A DNA stretch of 64,000 bases from the NCBI GenBank assembly GCA_003024785.1, contig PUQB01000273.1, positions 520,699 through 584,698 of the forward strand, given 5' to 3'. Shown here in pieces: positions 10,883 to 23,329 of the stretch; within the stretch, counting starts at the first letter, position 1; every line of letters begins with the position of its first letter. The position numbers and the translations under genes are program-made. This stretch comes from Selaginella tamariscina. Taxonomy: Eukaryota; Streptophyta; Lycopodiopsida; Selaginellales; Selaginellaceae. Below the pieces are notes generated by a model. The model had not been told where the DNA came from. It saw only the letters and a program-made list of their open reading frames with translations, and made no database searches.

Positions 10883-11509
10883 TTGGCGTTACCACCTCCT
10901 CAGCAGGCCAAAGGATCGGCTCCAAAGTCTGCTCCCCCGCGTTCCGCAGGCGGGGTTGTGAAATGTTATAATTGTAACAAGCCTGGTCATTTTGCTAAAG
11001 AGTGTCCGGCACCCTCACAACAATCAGGACATTTCAAGGCGATGGTAGAAGAGGAAGTTGCTGAACCAGAAACGCTTGAAGATCCGGAAGATGAGTCAGA
11101 AGAGGTAATGTTGTGCCAGACACAACCTGCCTTATTCGCTATTCAAGACAAAACTGACCCTTTGCTATATTTGACAGGAAGGATACGAGGGGACCGAGTC
11201 CGAATGATGATCGATACTGGAGCAACATACAACTTCATATCGACTAGTCTAGCTCGTCGATTGAATTTGGATGTAATAAAGATGTGTGAAATAAAGATCA
11301 ATTTTGGCAAAGGTTCTCAAAATACTAATAATATAGCAAGGGCAGTTCCTGTCCAAATCAAAGATTGGAAGGCTAAGCTAGACTTAGTTGTCTTGAATAT
11401 GACGGGGTTTGACTTTGTTTTGGGTATGGAATGGTTCCATAAACATGTAATCGAAATGAGGGGTTCCGGAGATAATCGAATCACGCTTGCAGCAGATAAA
11501 GAGCATTAG
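10883..11509 (+). pseudogene. CCHC knuckle and aspartic protease part of element A
   Basis: CYNCNKPGHFAKEC (about 10964-11005) is a CCHC nucleocapsid knuckle. MIDTGATYNFIS (about 11208-11243) is the protease active-site triad context. The block sits between gag and reverse transcriptase as in Ty3/gypsy elements. Confidence 0.85.
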
Positions 11510-11649
11510 AAAGACGCTCAAATGGAAACGCTAACTGATAAGGATTGGAATCCTATGTTCCTTACCTTAACTCAGTTGCGTAAGCAGTTAGACATCGGGA
11601 ACGTGTGTTTCTTGCAATGGTTTTGGATACTGGTGAAGTCAAAATAGGA

Positions 11650-12965
11650 GATGGTCAAGAATGTTCCTGAACCTATTTTGGAAGTCTTGAACATGTTTAA
11701 GGATGTGTTGCCAGAAGACTTGCCGCGAGTTACCTCCACGTCGAGCTGTGGACCACAGAATAGAGATTTTGCCAGGTTCGTCTCCACCGGCAAGAGCCCC
11801 ATATCGGTTGAATCCTCAAGAGTTAGTAGAATTGAAGAGACAGCTGACAGAATTGATTGGTCGAGGACACATTCGACCTAGTCGATCCATATGGTGCACC
11901 TATCTTGTTTGTAATGAAAAAGGATGGTACGATGCGAATGTGTGTGGACTATCGAGCACTGAACGCGATAACTATCAAAAATAAGTATCCTCTTCCACGA
12001 GTGGACGACTTATTTGATAGGCTATCAAAGCAAAGTATTTTTCAAGAATAGACTTGAGATCGGGTACCATCAGATTCGGGTAGCAGAGAATGACATTGAG
12101 AAGACCGCTTTTCGAACGCGTTATGGATCATTTGAGTTTCTAGTCTTGCCATTCGGGTTGTGCAATGCTCCAGCAACTTTTTGCACAATGATGGATGATG
12201 TGTTTAGAGACTATCTAGACGAGTTCGTAGTGGTGTATATTGATGACATTCTGATTTTCAGTTCGACAATTGAGGAACATGTGGAACACTTAGAAAAAGT
12301 GTTTCAGAGGTTGAGAGAGAACCAGTTGTATGCTAAAGAAAGCAAGTGCGCATTTGGTCAAACCAAGATAGATTTCTTGGGACACTTGATCTCAGGTGGG
12401 GGGTTGCCATGGACCCAAAGAAAATTCAAGCTATTACTGAGTGGATGACTTAAAAGACGTGCATGAAGTTAGATCATTTCTTGGTCTGACAGGGTATTAC
12501 CGAAGATTCATAAAGGGTTACTCGGAAATAGCGGCCCCATTGACAGATCTTACGAAGAACATTCCATGGCATTGGACTCCAGAGTGCCAACGTGCGTTCG
12601 TCAAACTCAAAGAGGCTATCTCTTCTGAGCCAGTTTTGCAGTTGCCCATCTTTGAAGATCCCTTTGAAGTAGAATATGACGCTTCCGACTTTGCAATTGG
12701 TGGTGTATTGCAACAAAAAGGACATCCAGTGTCCTTTTTCTCGAAGAAGTTAGATGCCGCGCAAACTCGATGGCCTACTCACGAAAAGGAGATGTATGCT
12801 ATTGTTGCTTCCTTGGAGTATTGGCGTCATTATCTTCCAAGTCATGGCACTGTGGTTTGGACAGATAGTGTAACTCTAAGGTATTTTGAAACGCAGCCGA
12901 AGCTATCGCCAAGTATGCTAGATGGCAGCAGAAGTTGGCACGATTTCAGCCTGAAATCAACATAA
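11650..12965 (+). pseudogene. Reverse transcriptase and RNase H part of element A
   Basis: Recognisable blocks are [18 protein letters not shown] (near 11950), LPFGLCNAPATF (near 12150), VVYIDDILIFS (about 12230-12262, the YxDD catalytic box) and the RNase H region from [14 protein letters not shown] (near 12675). This is a broken copy. Confidence 0.85.
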
Positions 12966-12990
12966 GCGGGAAAGGACAATGTGGTAGCTG

Positions 12991-14545
12991 ATGCACTCAG
13001 TAGAAAGGGTCCTTTCGATTATGTCAGCACCCATGTCAACTTTGGTGGATGAATTTGTGACGGCGTATCCTCAGGACAAGTTTGCTAAGGAGGCTTTGAG
13101 CCTGGTGGCAAAGAGGAAACAAGTTCATCAATTACGAAGAGATGGTAATATTCCAGCAGGAATAGAAAGTCGAATGGATGCACTCAAACAGGCATTTTGC
13201 GTACGAGATGGAGTTCTTTATTATAAAGAAAAGAGACTCTATGTTCCAGAAGGGACATGGAGGGAGAGGCTGTTAAGAGAGCATCACGACGTTCCTTTGG
13301 CAGGACATGGTGGAAGGCATAAGACGTTGGCTTTGTTGAAACAGGGATTCTATTGGCCGGGTATGATAGATGATGTTGCCAAGTATGTCAAGACATGCCC
13401 CACATGTCAACAAGTAAAGAGCCGATCGCAAAAACGAGCTGGGAAGTTACAATGTATACCGATTCCAGAGCGGCCATTTCAAAGTGTTACTTTGGACTTT
13501 ATCATGGGATTGCCAAAATCTTGTGGTTTTAATCGCTCATGGTGGTAGTCGATCGTTTTCAAAGGTTGCTCATTTCATTCCAACTGTAGAGACAGTGAAT
13601 GCAAACAAGCAGCAAGTTGTTCTTCCACGAAGTCGTAAGAGTGCGAGGACTACCGGAAACCATGATCTCAGATCGGGATCCTCGATTTACGGGAAGTTTT
13701 GGGGAACGTTGTTTGCAGTTTGATGCTGAAGTTCAGTACGGCTTACCATCCACAAACGATGGTCAAACGGAGAGGGTGAACCGACAAGTCGAGGACTATC
13801 TCAGATGCTATGTTCAAGGTGATCAACTTGATTGGGCTGAACACTTGATATGGCTGAGATATGTTACAATAACTCGACACACACTGCAATCGGATGTAGC
13901 CCGATGGAAGTGTTAACTGGGAATAAGGGTGGTATTCCTCAGAGTATGGTGTTACCGAAAGACGATAGCAATCGAGTTCCATCTGTAGCAGAGTTCACGG
14001 GACAATTGTATCGAACATGGGAAGCTGCTCGTCAAGCGATGGCTGCAGCAGGAAAGGTATCGTCAGCAGTACGATAAGCATCGGCGGGATGTAGAGTATC
14101 AGGTTGGGGATATGGTATTGTTGAGTACCAAAAACCTGAAGGTTCCAACGACTCTTTCGAGGAAGTTTCTATCGCACTACATAGGTCCATACAAGGTGGT
14201 GAAGCAAGTAGGGAAAGTGGCTTATGAGTTAGATCTTCCTCCAGTTGGGAACAATACACAATGTGTTTCATGTCAATTTACTCGAGCCATTCCACAAGGA
14301 TGAGAAACATCCGCAAGATATGAAAACTTACGTCCGCTTCCTGAGCTGGTCGGCGATAGAAGGAGTTCGAAGTTGAGTCGATATTGGATGCAAAGGATAT
14401 TAAACGGAGGGACGCGAAAACGTAAACGAGAATATCTTGTTAAGTGGAAGGTTACCCGGCATGCGAGTCGACATGGGAACCATTGGATAATCTACAGAAC
14501 GCGATGGAGATAGTGAAGGAGTTTGAGGCAAGGTCTCAAACTGTT
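12991..14545 (+). pseudogene. Integrase part of element A
   Basis: An HHCC zinc-binding region (GHGGRHKTLALLKQGFYWPG, then CPTCQQ) lies at 13285-13420. The integrase core starts near 13480 (LDFIMGLPKS), and the C-terminal region after 14100 carries NLKVPTTLSRKFLSHYIGPY. The last 200 bp, where a chromodomain is expected, belong to a different subfamily from copy B. Confidence 0.8.
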
Positions 14546-14931
14546 AGTAATGATGATAGAAATAGTGAACTTATTTCTTATTAACCTAGGGGCCAACAAC
14601 AACTAACTAGAGGCCTCCAATATAAATTCTAGTTAACTAAAGAAATTAACTAACTTTTGTCTGTGTCGGGTGACAGACTTTGCAGACGTGCAAAAGGTCT
14701 CCAAATGACTTCTTGTCGCAGGTGGTGCCTCCGGCAGCTGAGTTTCGCTCAGTGAACGACGGTTCTGAAGTACTTGGCTTCGCGTAATGCAAGGGGGGTA
14801 ATAAAACTTGTGAACTTTTGGCTGACTCCGCATAGAGTGATTAGTTAGTTTTCAGTTAATTTTTCCTAACCTAGTCTAGTCTTGGAGTTAGACGTCAACG
14901 AGGACGTTGACATTTTCAAAGGCGGGGAGTG

Positions 14932-15881
14932 TGTCATAGTTTTTACTATGACTCGACCCTTTACTTTGGGGTTTGACTGTTGTTACCTACCGAGTTGTGT
15001 GGCGAACCCTAGTTGTAGTGAGAAACAGCCCCGCTTAGTGCACTTAGGTGTTTAGGGGTAGTCCGGCCGGCTGTCACTAGGTACCTCAGAAACTCTAGGC
15101 GAAGGTAGTACTTACCCTCTAGAAAACTCCCCCAGTTTGACGTTACAGTAGGTTTTCCGTTAAATATAGCTTGTCAAAAAGGGTTAGGGACACCCCTAGG
15201 GTTGACCTAACCCTAGGGTTGCCCTAACCCCACGCCCTAATACCCCCCCCTAGGGGTTAGGTTTAGGGTTAGGTTAGGACAACCATTTTCTCTAAGGGCC
15301 CACTTACTCATTTAGGTAAACAGGGGGGGGGGGTCCGTCACATAAATAAGGTAGAGTATATGTAGTGAGGCTTCCTGGGTTCAAAAGAGAGCTCGTTAAC
15401 CTCCTACCGGTGCAAGCTAAGCTTGTGTCGTCAAGGTGCAACCCTCTTTGCCGCCCAAACTTCCACACGACAGGGGTACAACCCACCCTAGGGTTAGACT
15501 ATCCTTATCGTTGGCAGGATCTTGCCTTTGAGATAGGGCACGTCACTTCCAAGGAGTTAGTCAGATTCCTTGGTCCGAAAACCTGCTCGCAAGCTCAAAG
15601 GCATTGCCCGAGTTCACGTTCCGCAAAACTAGTGGTTGAGGCCTTGCTCCGGCCGCCTCAACCACGCCAAGCTAGGAACGACACCTAAACTCGGCTAGTC
15701 CGTGTATCCTGATTCACAAGGTGAGTCTCGTTCGTGGACTTAGTCAGTTAGGGGTTTGAGTTCCTAAGGGTTGGGTTCCTAATACGGGTTATTTTACCAG
15801 ATTCCGTGGGGTTTCCAGAGAGGGGATTCCAGGGTTGGCACCTGGCAAGCCGCTTTGTGGCACTAGGTAAAAACACTGATA
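14932..15881 (+). repeat. 3' LTR of chromovirus A, mosaic
   Basis: It starts TGTCATAG after a purine-rich tract (AAAGGCGGGGAGTG). About the first 200-250 bp differ clearly from the 5' LTR, while the rest is nearly identical to it. Confidence 0.85.
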
Positions 15882-16020
15882 GAATATATTGTCATAAAAA
15901 TTACTTTTCTCTTCAACAGGTTTTAAAATTTATATAACTTATTTATTGCTCCATGGCTATTGAGCCATCTCAATTCCCTTCATTTTAAAATATTATAATT
16001 TAATTTTTTTCCAAAAGCTA

Positions 16021-16450
16021 TTAGAGCATTTTGCCTTGTAAAAGACATAAAAAGAAAGCAACATTCTTGTTGACTAAATTGTTAACTTGTAAACTCAAAT
16101 CCTTACAATTGTCTAATTTAGTTACATATGATACACATAAATTAACTTTGTGGGCAACACAATAAAGACTTGTCATGTAAGAATTTATTTTACTAAGCCT
16201 TGTTGCAACTCCATTTCTTATTCCAGTCATCACATATGCCCTATATGAGCCAAATTCTATTAATTCTTTTCTATATAAATCATGTCTTTTAACCCATGTT
16301 AAAATAGAATTTATAATAAATAAAGCACTTTCATCTTCTTTATGCAAAACACATTGTCACTTCAAGACCATCCAAATAAACAACATACATAATCAATTGT
16401 TTTGTCACACTAACATATGTACTCCCATCAAATATTATTCCCCAAAATGG
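16021..16450 (-). pseudogene. hAT-type transposase relic
   Basis: The minus strand shows VMTGIRNGVATRLSKIN and then LYCVAHKVNLCVSYV. This matches the D-G-A-x-V-M-x-G-x-x-N-G-V-A-x-x-L...HCxAHxLxL block of hAT-like (zinc finger 862/DUF4371-type) transposases. Upstream on the same strand, WGIIFDGSTYVSVTKQLI fits the preceding S-T-x-V-S region. About 110 residues remain readable at 16021-16347. No terminal repeats or 8-bp target duplication were found in the AT-rich surroundings. Confidence 0.6.
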
Positions 16451-18590
16451 GGTTTTTTTTATATTTTGTTAATGAGACTTTTTCTAAAGCTTTGGAAATG
16501 CATTCTTAAAGTTCTACACAAGCTTTACCAATGTTGTAATGGGTAAGCATCTTCTCAAAACTGTTTAATGTTGTAAGAGTAAGCAAATTGCTATGTTTTC
16601 TTATTGCTAAGCCTTCTTTGGCTAATCAATAGGCACATCTAAATTGCTTCATTATATTTAACTCAGATTTTTCATGTGCATGTTGATTGCATTTTTCTAA
16701 GGTTGTACTTACTTTGTAATAGCCTAGGCAATATGTTCATATGTTGCACTCTGAGCATGCTCGCTAAAAGTAGATTAGTGCTTCCCCTTGACAAAGAGAC
16801 TATTGTTTTGCTTATTAAGTTTACATATCTTATAGAAAACCTCCAATCATAACCATTCTTCTTCCCATTTATCTTGTCAAACCCTAAAAACCTTATTAAT
16901 CTTGTCTTTTGTGACTACAGTCTTTGCAATTATTTTCCCCCTTAGCCACATTACTTCTACCACTAGTCAATAATAATTTAAATTGTTTTGCATTTCTATG
17001 GAGTGCTAGATTCCTCATCTTTCAAACCCTATTGTTGAACTCACAAAATTTTTCTTACCAAATCATTAAATGTTCACGTTAACATTATTATTCACAAAAT
17101 TCTTTATTAAATGTTCATGCAAAGTTTATTATTTGCCTACGTGATACATAGAATATTATAAAGAATAATATATAGAATATTCTTTTGGCTAGGTTAAATA
17201 TAGCCCTTGTTTTGCCTTAATGATTTGTAGTAAAAAAATTTGCAATAAGATTACATTACCTGCTAGATTTTTTCAAAACTCTACATATCAATAGTGTTGA
17301 TAGTTTTTAAATAAAGGTATGTTTCGATCAAAATTTGCTAAGGCTTACAAATCTTATGATGTTGTTTTGTTGGATGTTGTCCATAAATAGAAACAATTAA
17401 GTGTGTAACAAAGAGGTACTCAACATTTTTATTAAGCTATTTATTATCTTCTTTTGTTTTATGTTAGGCTTAAAAAAAGAATATAATTGTTTTTATTTAT
17501 ATTATAAGCCTTCATCAAAAATATTCTTGTAATTATTCTTATTAATATATGTTTTGGTATTTTTTTAATTTGGGAAGACGGGTTTGTGTTGTTTATTGAT
17601 GATGCTACCAACTAGATAACCTTTCCACATTCTATACGGAAACAATTGCACTTGTGTTATTTCGTCTACACTAGCTAAGTTAACTATCAATTTAAATTTT
17701 GATAATTAGTGTTCCCATGTTATTCATCTTTTCTTATGCATAAAGTCTAGGTTGTTTTTTTTCCAAATTTGTGAGGGGTGGACAAAAGCTTCAATAAGTG
17801 TGACTAAGAGTGTGAAATTAAGGTTTAAAAACTATTAAGAAATGTAAAATTATTGTTATATGTCATTCTTTGTAAAAGTTGGTTATTATGTGTTAATGTA
17901 TGTCAGATTTATTGGAAAATAATGACATTTTAATCCTTGTACATCATAGTCACATTTAATAAATAAAGCTAATAGATTTATATGATGATTCACATTCACA
18001 ATAGATCATTAATTGGTAAATGTTATTACAAAACTTAATAATTATCCCTTGCAAAATATAATAGTTTGATAAGTCAATTATATATAATAAATTGGGTCTT
18101 GTTCATAGAGTGTTTTAAAAAATAATTTCAAAATGTTATTTTAAACTTCTTTTAATTTGTATGAGTTTGTTATTATGTCTTTGGTCTAATATTTATCCTT
18201 GTCGCATTTTGATAAATGATGAATTTTTATTACACATCATGGTTAATTATAATTGAAATGAAGATCTAAGTATACAATTATCTCTTTACTTAATTGATTT
18301 ATAAGAATATGATAAATATCTTATGAATAACGAGGTTTTAAATTCAAGTTTATTCTTGAGAATTTATATTCTAAATTGGAACTTCTCATGTTTTAATGTG
18401 ACTCCAAGTGGTTAGCCTATTCATGTTGCCTACCTAGTTTATATATTATTTAAAAATCATATTCCTGTAACATAAAGACTGATTAACCTTCATTTTAGAA
18501 CTGGTTTGTTTAAAAGGTATAATAAAGTTTTATGATTTATAAATATTTTAACCTTATTAACTAATAAATAGTGTTAGAATGACATAAACC
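16451..18590. other. AT-rich stretch without recognisable genes
   Basis: Long A/T runs and stop-rich frames on both strands. I found no motif, splice pattern or repeat border here. It is probably eroded element sequence. Confidence 0.5.
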
Positions 18591-18599
18591 GTTTTTAAA

Positions 18600-19420
18600 G
18601 CTTCTTTTTCAATAGTATAGTTTACCTCTACAAAAGATAACCTTAATAAATAGGACAATTTTTTCCAGCATTTTATATTTGTGTAAGAAAGAGTTCCTAT
18701 TGCCATATTCGAAGCATCAAAATACATATGAAAAGGCCTATCCTCTTTGGGTTTTAATAAGAGATTTCCCTAGCCTATCGAATGCTAATTAACATTTAAA
18801 AGTTTATTAATATGGAAAATCTACCTTTAGAAGGTTAGTTAAAGGTTTAATTATTTTTGCATAATTTTTTATAAACTATCTATAATAACCTATTTTTCTC
18901 AAAACCTTCTTAATTCTTTTATATTTGTCGATGACCATTGTCTTGATCCACAATGATATCTTCTCTACAGACCACATGTCCAAGAAGAAATTACATTTTT
19001 AAGGATTTAGGTCTATAACTTCTCAAAACACTTCTTAAGACATTGGAGATGGTTTTCCTTAGTGCTATACACATTAAAATCATTCATAAACACCTTCATA
19101 AAATTAGTAGGTATTCTTTATAATAATTATTTTTTAAAACGTGAATGGTGCATTATAAAAGCCAAAGGGCTACTTTATATGCATAAGCACCCACATGCTA
19201 ATAAATATATTGATCCTCAAGAGTAACCATAACTTGATAAGATCATGAAAACCCATTTAGAAAAAAATACATTTGATGACCTTCTTTGTAGCATCATTTA
19301 ACTTTTTAAAGTTAACTCATATTCTTAACTTTTCATCCTTTTTGGTATAATCACGAGTGGTGATAACCATTGTGCCTTCTTAATAATTGCAATTTAAAGT
19401 CTTTAGTGTACATTCGGATA
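18600..19420 (-). mobile_element. Old Ty3/gypsy pol relic, Tat/Athila-like
   Basis: On the minus strand, in coding order, are weak but ordered traces of reverse transcriptase: a VNFKKLNDATKK block (near 19290), a YMDDF-type box reading FMNDFNVYS (near 19080), HLQCLKKCFEKL just after it, and a DAS-type RNase H start near 18700. The box style resembles Tat/Athila elements. It is heavily decayed and old. Confidence 0.5.
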
Positions 19421-19699
19421 TTTGATTCGAAAACATGAAGTTTCCTATCACTTCATATGTTGAAATATTTAAACTTTAAACTTTAAAAATATTTATAACA
19501 ATATTTTTAAGATTGGTTTAAAATGATTTAAACAAAATATAGTATAATATCTATTGAATATTGAGATAGGAAAACTTAATATTGCAATTTGGTTAGGATC
19601 ACATGAAATGGCTATACCCATGAGATATAAAGACTCAAATGGATTTAAGTCTAACCCTTTGGTAGGTGGTTGTAGTTTGAAATGTATTATCAAGTTACT

Positions 19700-20950
19700 T
19701 GAAAAATGAAAGAAAGTTTCTTAATACATTACTTGAGGAGCAATGTGGGACTTTGTGAAATTGTTAGGTGTCCATAATGAGTGGCATATCCTAATTCAAC
19801 ATACTAAACTAAATATATTATTCATGTTTGGGAAGTTTTATTGAGTTATGAGATATCATTAAAATATAAGGTTAATATGGTATTTCAGTGTCATCATGAC
19901 ATTAATGTGGAAGATAGTATTTTACTAAATTAATTAGATGAATTAAATGTTGATTTATGATTTCTCTAAGTTCATGAATGTAATAACAATTAAATGTAAC
20001 AACTTGTCAAAAAAAATTTGGATTTGAAAGTTAGTCAATATACATGAGCTCGAATATATCAATATTGAAGATATAGTTATTTATGGAATAAAGATTAATT
20101 TAAAAGTGCTTGTTAAAACACTAATTATTTGAATTAATGAAAATGTTATACTATGATATAGTCATTTACATAATCAGTTTGGGAATTGAAAACGAAAATA
20201 ATGCTATAAAGGCATGTAGTATTACGAGTTTAAGGTTGTGGGAATTAAGTTTTAAAATTCATTGTGAGCTAAAAAGTTATAAATTATTGAATGAACTTAA
20301 TTGTTGTGCTCATTGGGGAATGAGTATAATGTAAGAGTGTTAGTTTAAGACACATGACATCTATAAATCATTGATTGAGGCACTAATATATTGCAATTTT
20401 TCACGTAAGTTATACAAATTGTTTTATAGGATGTGAAGCATCTAGAAAAGTCTTCTTTTACATTGTTCCCTGAACTAGCTAGAGATGCAAAAAAGTGCAA
20501 AATGAGGGATAATGCTATGGCACTTGATATTGGAGACAACATAGTTTCATTCCCCATAAGATAAAGCTTTTGATAAAACATCATGAAGAGACTAATCCTT
20601 ACGACTCATATACATGTGTATATCCATGTGCTCTATGATCGCCTCTGGCCAGATTGATATGTCAATATGAGTTAGTTAATAAAAAAAAATTTAGTGATCC
20701 GATATAAGTCTCAGACCTGTCTGGTGTAGATATATACTAACCTAGGAGAAGGTAAGGGACTTATGACAAGTTTGAGTAGGTATAGTAGCAAAACCTTTTT
20801 GAAGAAGTGATGAGTTTGCTAAAGCATCGAGGGAGGCAATGAGAATACTTTATTAAGTGAAAATGTGGAAAATCAAAAAAAACATGAAGGCGTTAGGTTA
20901 AGTGGACTCAAATTGTTTATTGTGGTGCTTAATGACAAGGTCATTAACTA
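19700..20950. other. AT-rich eroded sequence, no gene seen
   Basis: Frames are short and lack recognisable motifs. The stretch lies directly before the 3' end of an old chromovirus-like copy and may be its unreadable interior. Confidence 0.4.
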
Positions 20951-20969
20951 CATTTAATGTTAAGGAATG

Positions 20970-21700
20970 AAGCATGGCTTTATTTCTTGTTAACCTAGGG
21001 GCTTGGTGGTCAACATCAACTAAAAGTCTTCAATATAAATTATAATAAGTAAAAAAAATTAATCATTATGTTGTTTGCATTTGGGCGATAGATTTTATTG
21101 ACATGCAAAAGGTTTCCATGTAACTTCATGTTGCACGTGATGCCTCCAACAACTAAATTTACGACTTAGTGAATGACGGTTCTGAAGTACTTAGTTTCAC
21201 ATAAGTAAGGGGGTAATAAATTATGTAACTTTTTGTTGACTCTACATAGAGTGATATGTTAGTTTCCTTGTCCAAAGTAGTAGGTGATGGCTGGACCTCC
21301 TGATGGAAGCACAGGTGAATGATACCATTCATGTTAAGGTGCAAGTTATCAGACGATCAATGTAGTCGAAAATACACTGGAAAATCGATTATTTTGTTTT
21401 TCTAACATTATATAGTCTTAGAGTTAGAGTTTATCTGTCAACAAGGATGTTGACATTTGAGTTTCTAATTATGATACTTTGGAGTTGACTTTTGTTACTT
21501 ATGTCGACGTTCCCTAGGTGTAGAAGAAACATGTTCGTTTAGTGCACTTGGGTATATAGTGATGATTCGATTGGGTGTTGTTATATATTTACAAGAAATT
21601 TTGGGCAAAAAATAGCACTTCCATTTAAGAAACTCTTCCCTCATTTTGACATTCTAGTTGATGAGTTTGGCATGTCAAACATGATTAAAAACACCCCTAA
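20970..21700 (+). mobile_element. Old chromovirus 3' end and LTR start
   Basis: From TTAACCTAGGGG (about 20990) the sequence follows, at reduced identity, the region between integrase and 3' LTR of element A (14580-14930): CAAAAGGT, a CGGTTCTGAAGTACTT block, and GTTGACATTT before the LTR. The LTR-like part from about 21460 reads on to ACACCCCTAAAGTTGACC. This is an ancient relative of A. Confidence 0.6.
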
Positions 21701-21709
21701 AGTTGACCT

Positions 21710-22916
21710 AACCTGTTTAAAGTTTTAACCCAAAGGGCCAACACGTGGCAACGCGTGGCTGCCAAGTGGTCGTCCGGTCAGCACCCTGTGTGAGCAACAC
21801 TAAGTCTTCTAAGATAACCCTAAGAGTCTGACTCAGAGACCCAATTAGGCAGAAGATTTAGAGTCTTACCCTAAGTCCCCTAGAATACCATCCCCTGAAC
21901 CCTAGAGGATAACCCGATCTTGTCCTAGTAGACCTAGACAAGCTCATGCCCTAACCTCATCAAGGAGATGTGTCTTACACATACCGCCATGATAGAGTTA
22001 AGGCATCGTCACTTACCCTTTGAGGAATCACCCTCATCCAGGAGTACAACCCCTTTAGGGCGACAAGGGTACTCTAAACCACAGCCTAGTCATACCAGGA
22101 GTCATACCCGACCTAGGGCTAATACTTAGTGAGGACACGAGTGTGCGCCGTAGGCGGACATGAGTGTTCTGCTAAGCAAACTCCCTAAAGCTAGGTTTAG
22201 ATAACCCTAAGTACATGACCTTGCGAGTGCCTCACGAAAGGGCTCTGGTAACAAGCTTAGTTGTTCAATCCTCGGGCCAATGCCCAAAGCTTAGCACCCT
22301 AGTGCGAGCACAAGCATGCCTGTTTGTTAGAGTATCCAACCCCTTGGCAACAAACCCAAGACACAAACCCCAAAGGGCATGCCTCGGGCATTGTATTATG
22401 TGACGTCTAGCCCAGTGTCACATCTTCATGTGACACTGCCTCCATGATGTGGGTTATCATGCCATAGCCCTTATATTTGAGAGTTGCACCAAGTGCCACA
22501 AACGTGGCTTCTAAATGCCAACTCTAGAACCCCTTAGTAAACCCTCAGGAACTAGGCAACATGAACCTGTCAAACAAGATCCCACACCCACAGTTGGACA
22601 AGGACACGGATGTGCCTTGCTTAGCTGTGAGTGCTACACCTAGCTTGACGTGGAGGAGGAGGCTGGAGACAAGCCTCAACCTTTGCTTCTGGAACGTGCA
22701 TTTCGACAGACTTCTTAGGCATGGATTCACTAACGTTAAGGGTAAGTTACCCTGAAGGTGGGACGTACCCCTGTCATATGGAAGTTAGGGTGGCACAACA
22801 GAGGGTTGTGCATTGACGACACAAGCTAGAGCTTGCACTGGGAGAGAGTAACGAGCTCAATCATGAACCTAGGAACCTCACTCCTACATACTCTACCTTT
22901 TTATGTGACAGAGCCC

Positions 22917-22947
<31 letters not shown>

Positions 22948-23300
22948 TTTCCTATTTACATAAGTGGGCTAGCACGGAATCATTCCTAGAGGGAATATAG
23001 TTGGTGAGTTAATTAATGACCCATTAACCCCTAAACCCTAACCTGAGGGGTTTAGGGCGTGGAGCTAAGCAACCCTAGGGTTAGGTCAACCCTAAGGGTG
23101 TTTATACCCATATCCGACATGCTGAACTCACTGAAACCACCAAAACCTAACCAAGACATGAAAAACTAGGGTAAGAATTTTCTAGATGGAAGTGTTAACT
23201 TCACCCAGAGTTTCTACACTTAGGACTTATCAACATAGTATGTAAGTAACAATAATCAACCTCAAAGTAAAAGGTCAGAGTCATAGTAAAAACTTGAGTT
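21710..23300 (-). mobile_element. LTR-like repeat, family D copy 1
   Basis: It shares extended similarity with 37715-39365: an AACACGTGGCAAC..CGTGGCTG block near the left end, then a gene-free 1.5 kb, ending in a reversed GAGTCATAGTAAAAACT near 23280. The right half is distantly related to the LTR of A and B in reverse orientation. No protein domain lies next to it. Confidence 0.6.
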
Positions 23301-23329
23301 TAGGGTTTAGGGGTAAGCAAATGTTAAGT

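Larger units (their letters stand above)
8608..15881 (+). mobile_element. Ty3/gypsy chromovirus A, near full length, broken
   Basis: Two LTRs (8608-9567 and 14932-15881) enclose a primer-binding site, gag, a CCHC knuckle with protease, reverse transcriptase with RNase H, and integrase. The order PR-RT-RH-INT is that of Ty3/gypsy. A chromodomain is clear in the sister copy B and is expected at the same place here (about 14350-14540), marking a chromovirus. Coding capacity is interrupted many times, so this is a dead copy. The LTR cores are still very similar, which suggests a fairly recent insertion. The 5-bp flanks (CAACA and GAATA) do not match, so no target duplication is visible. Confidence 0.9.
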
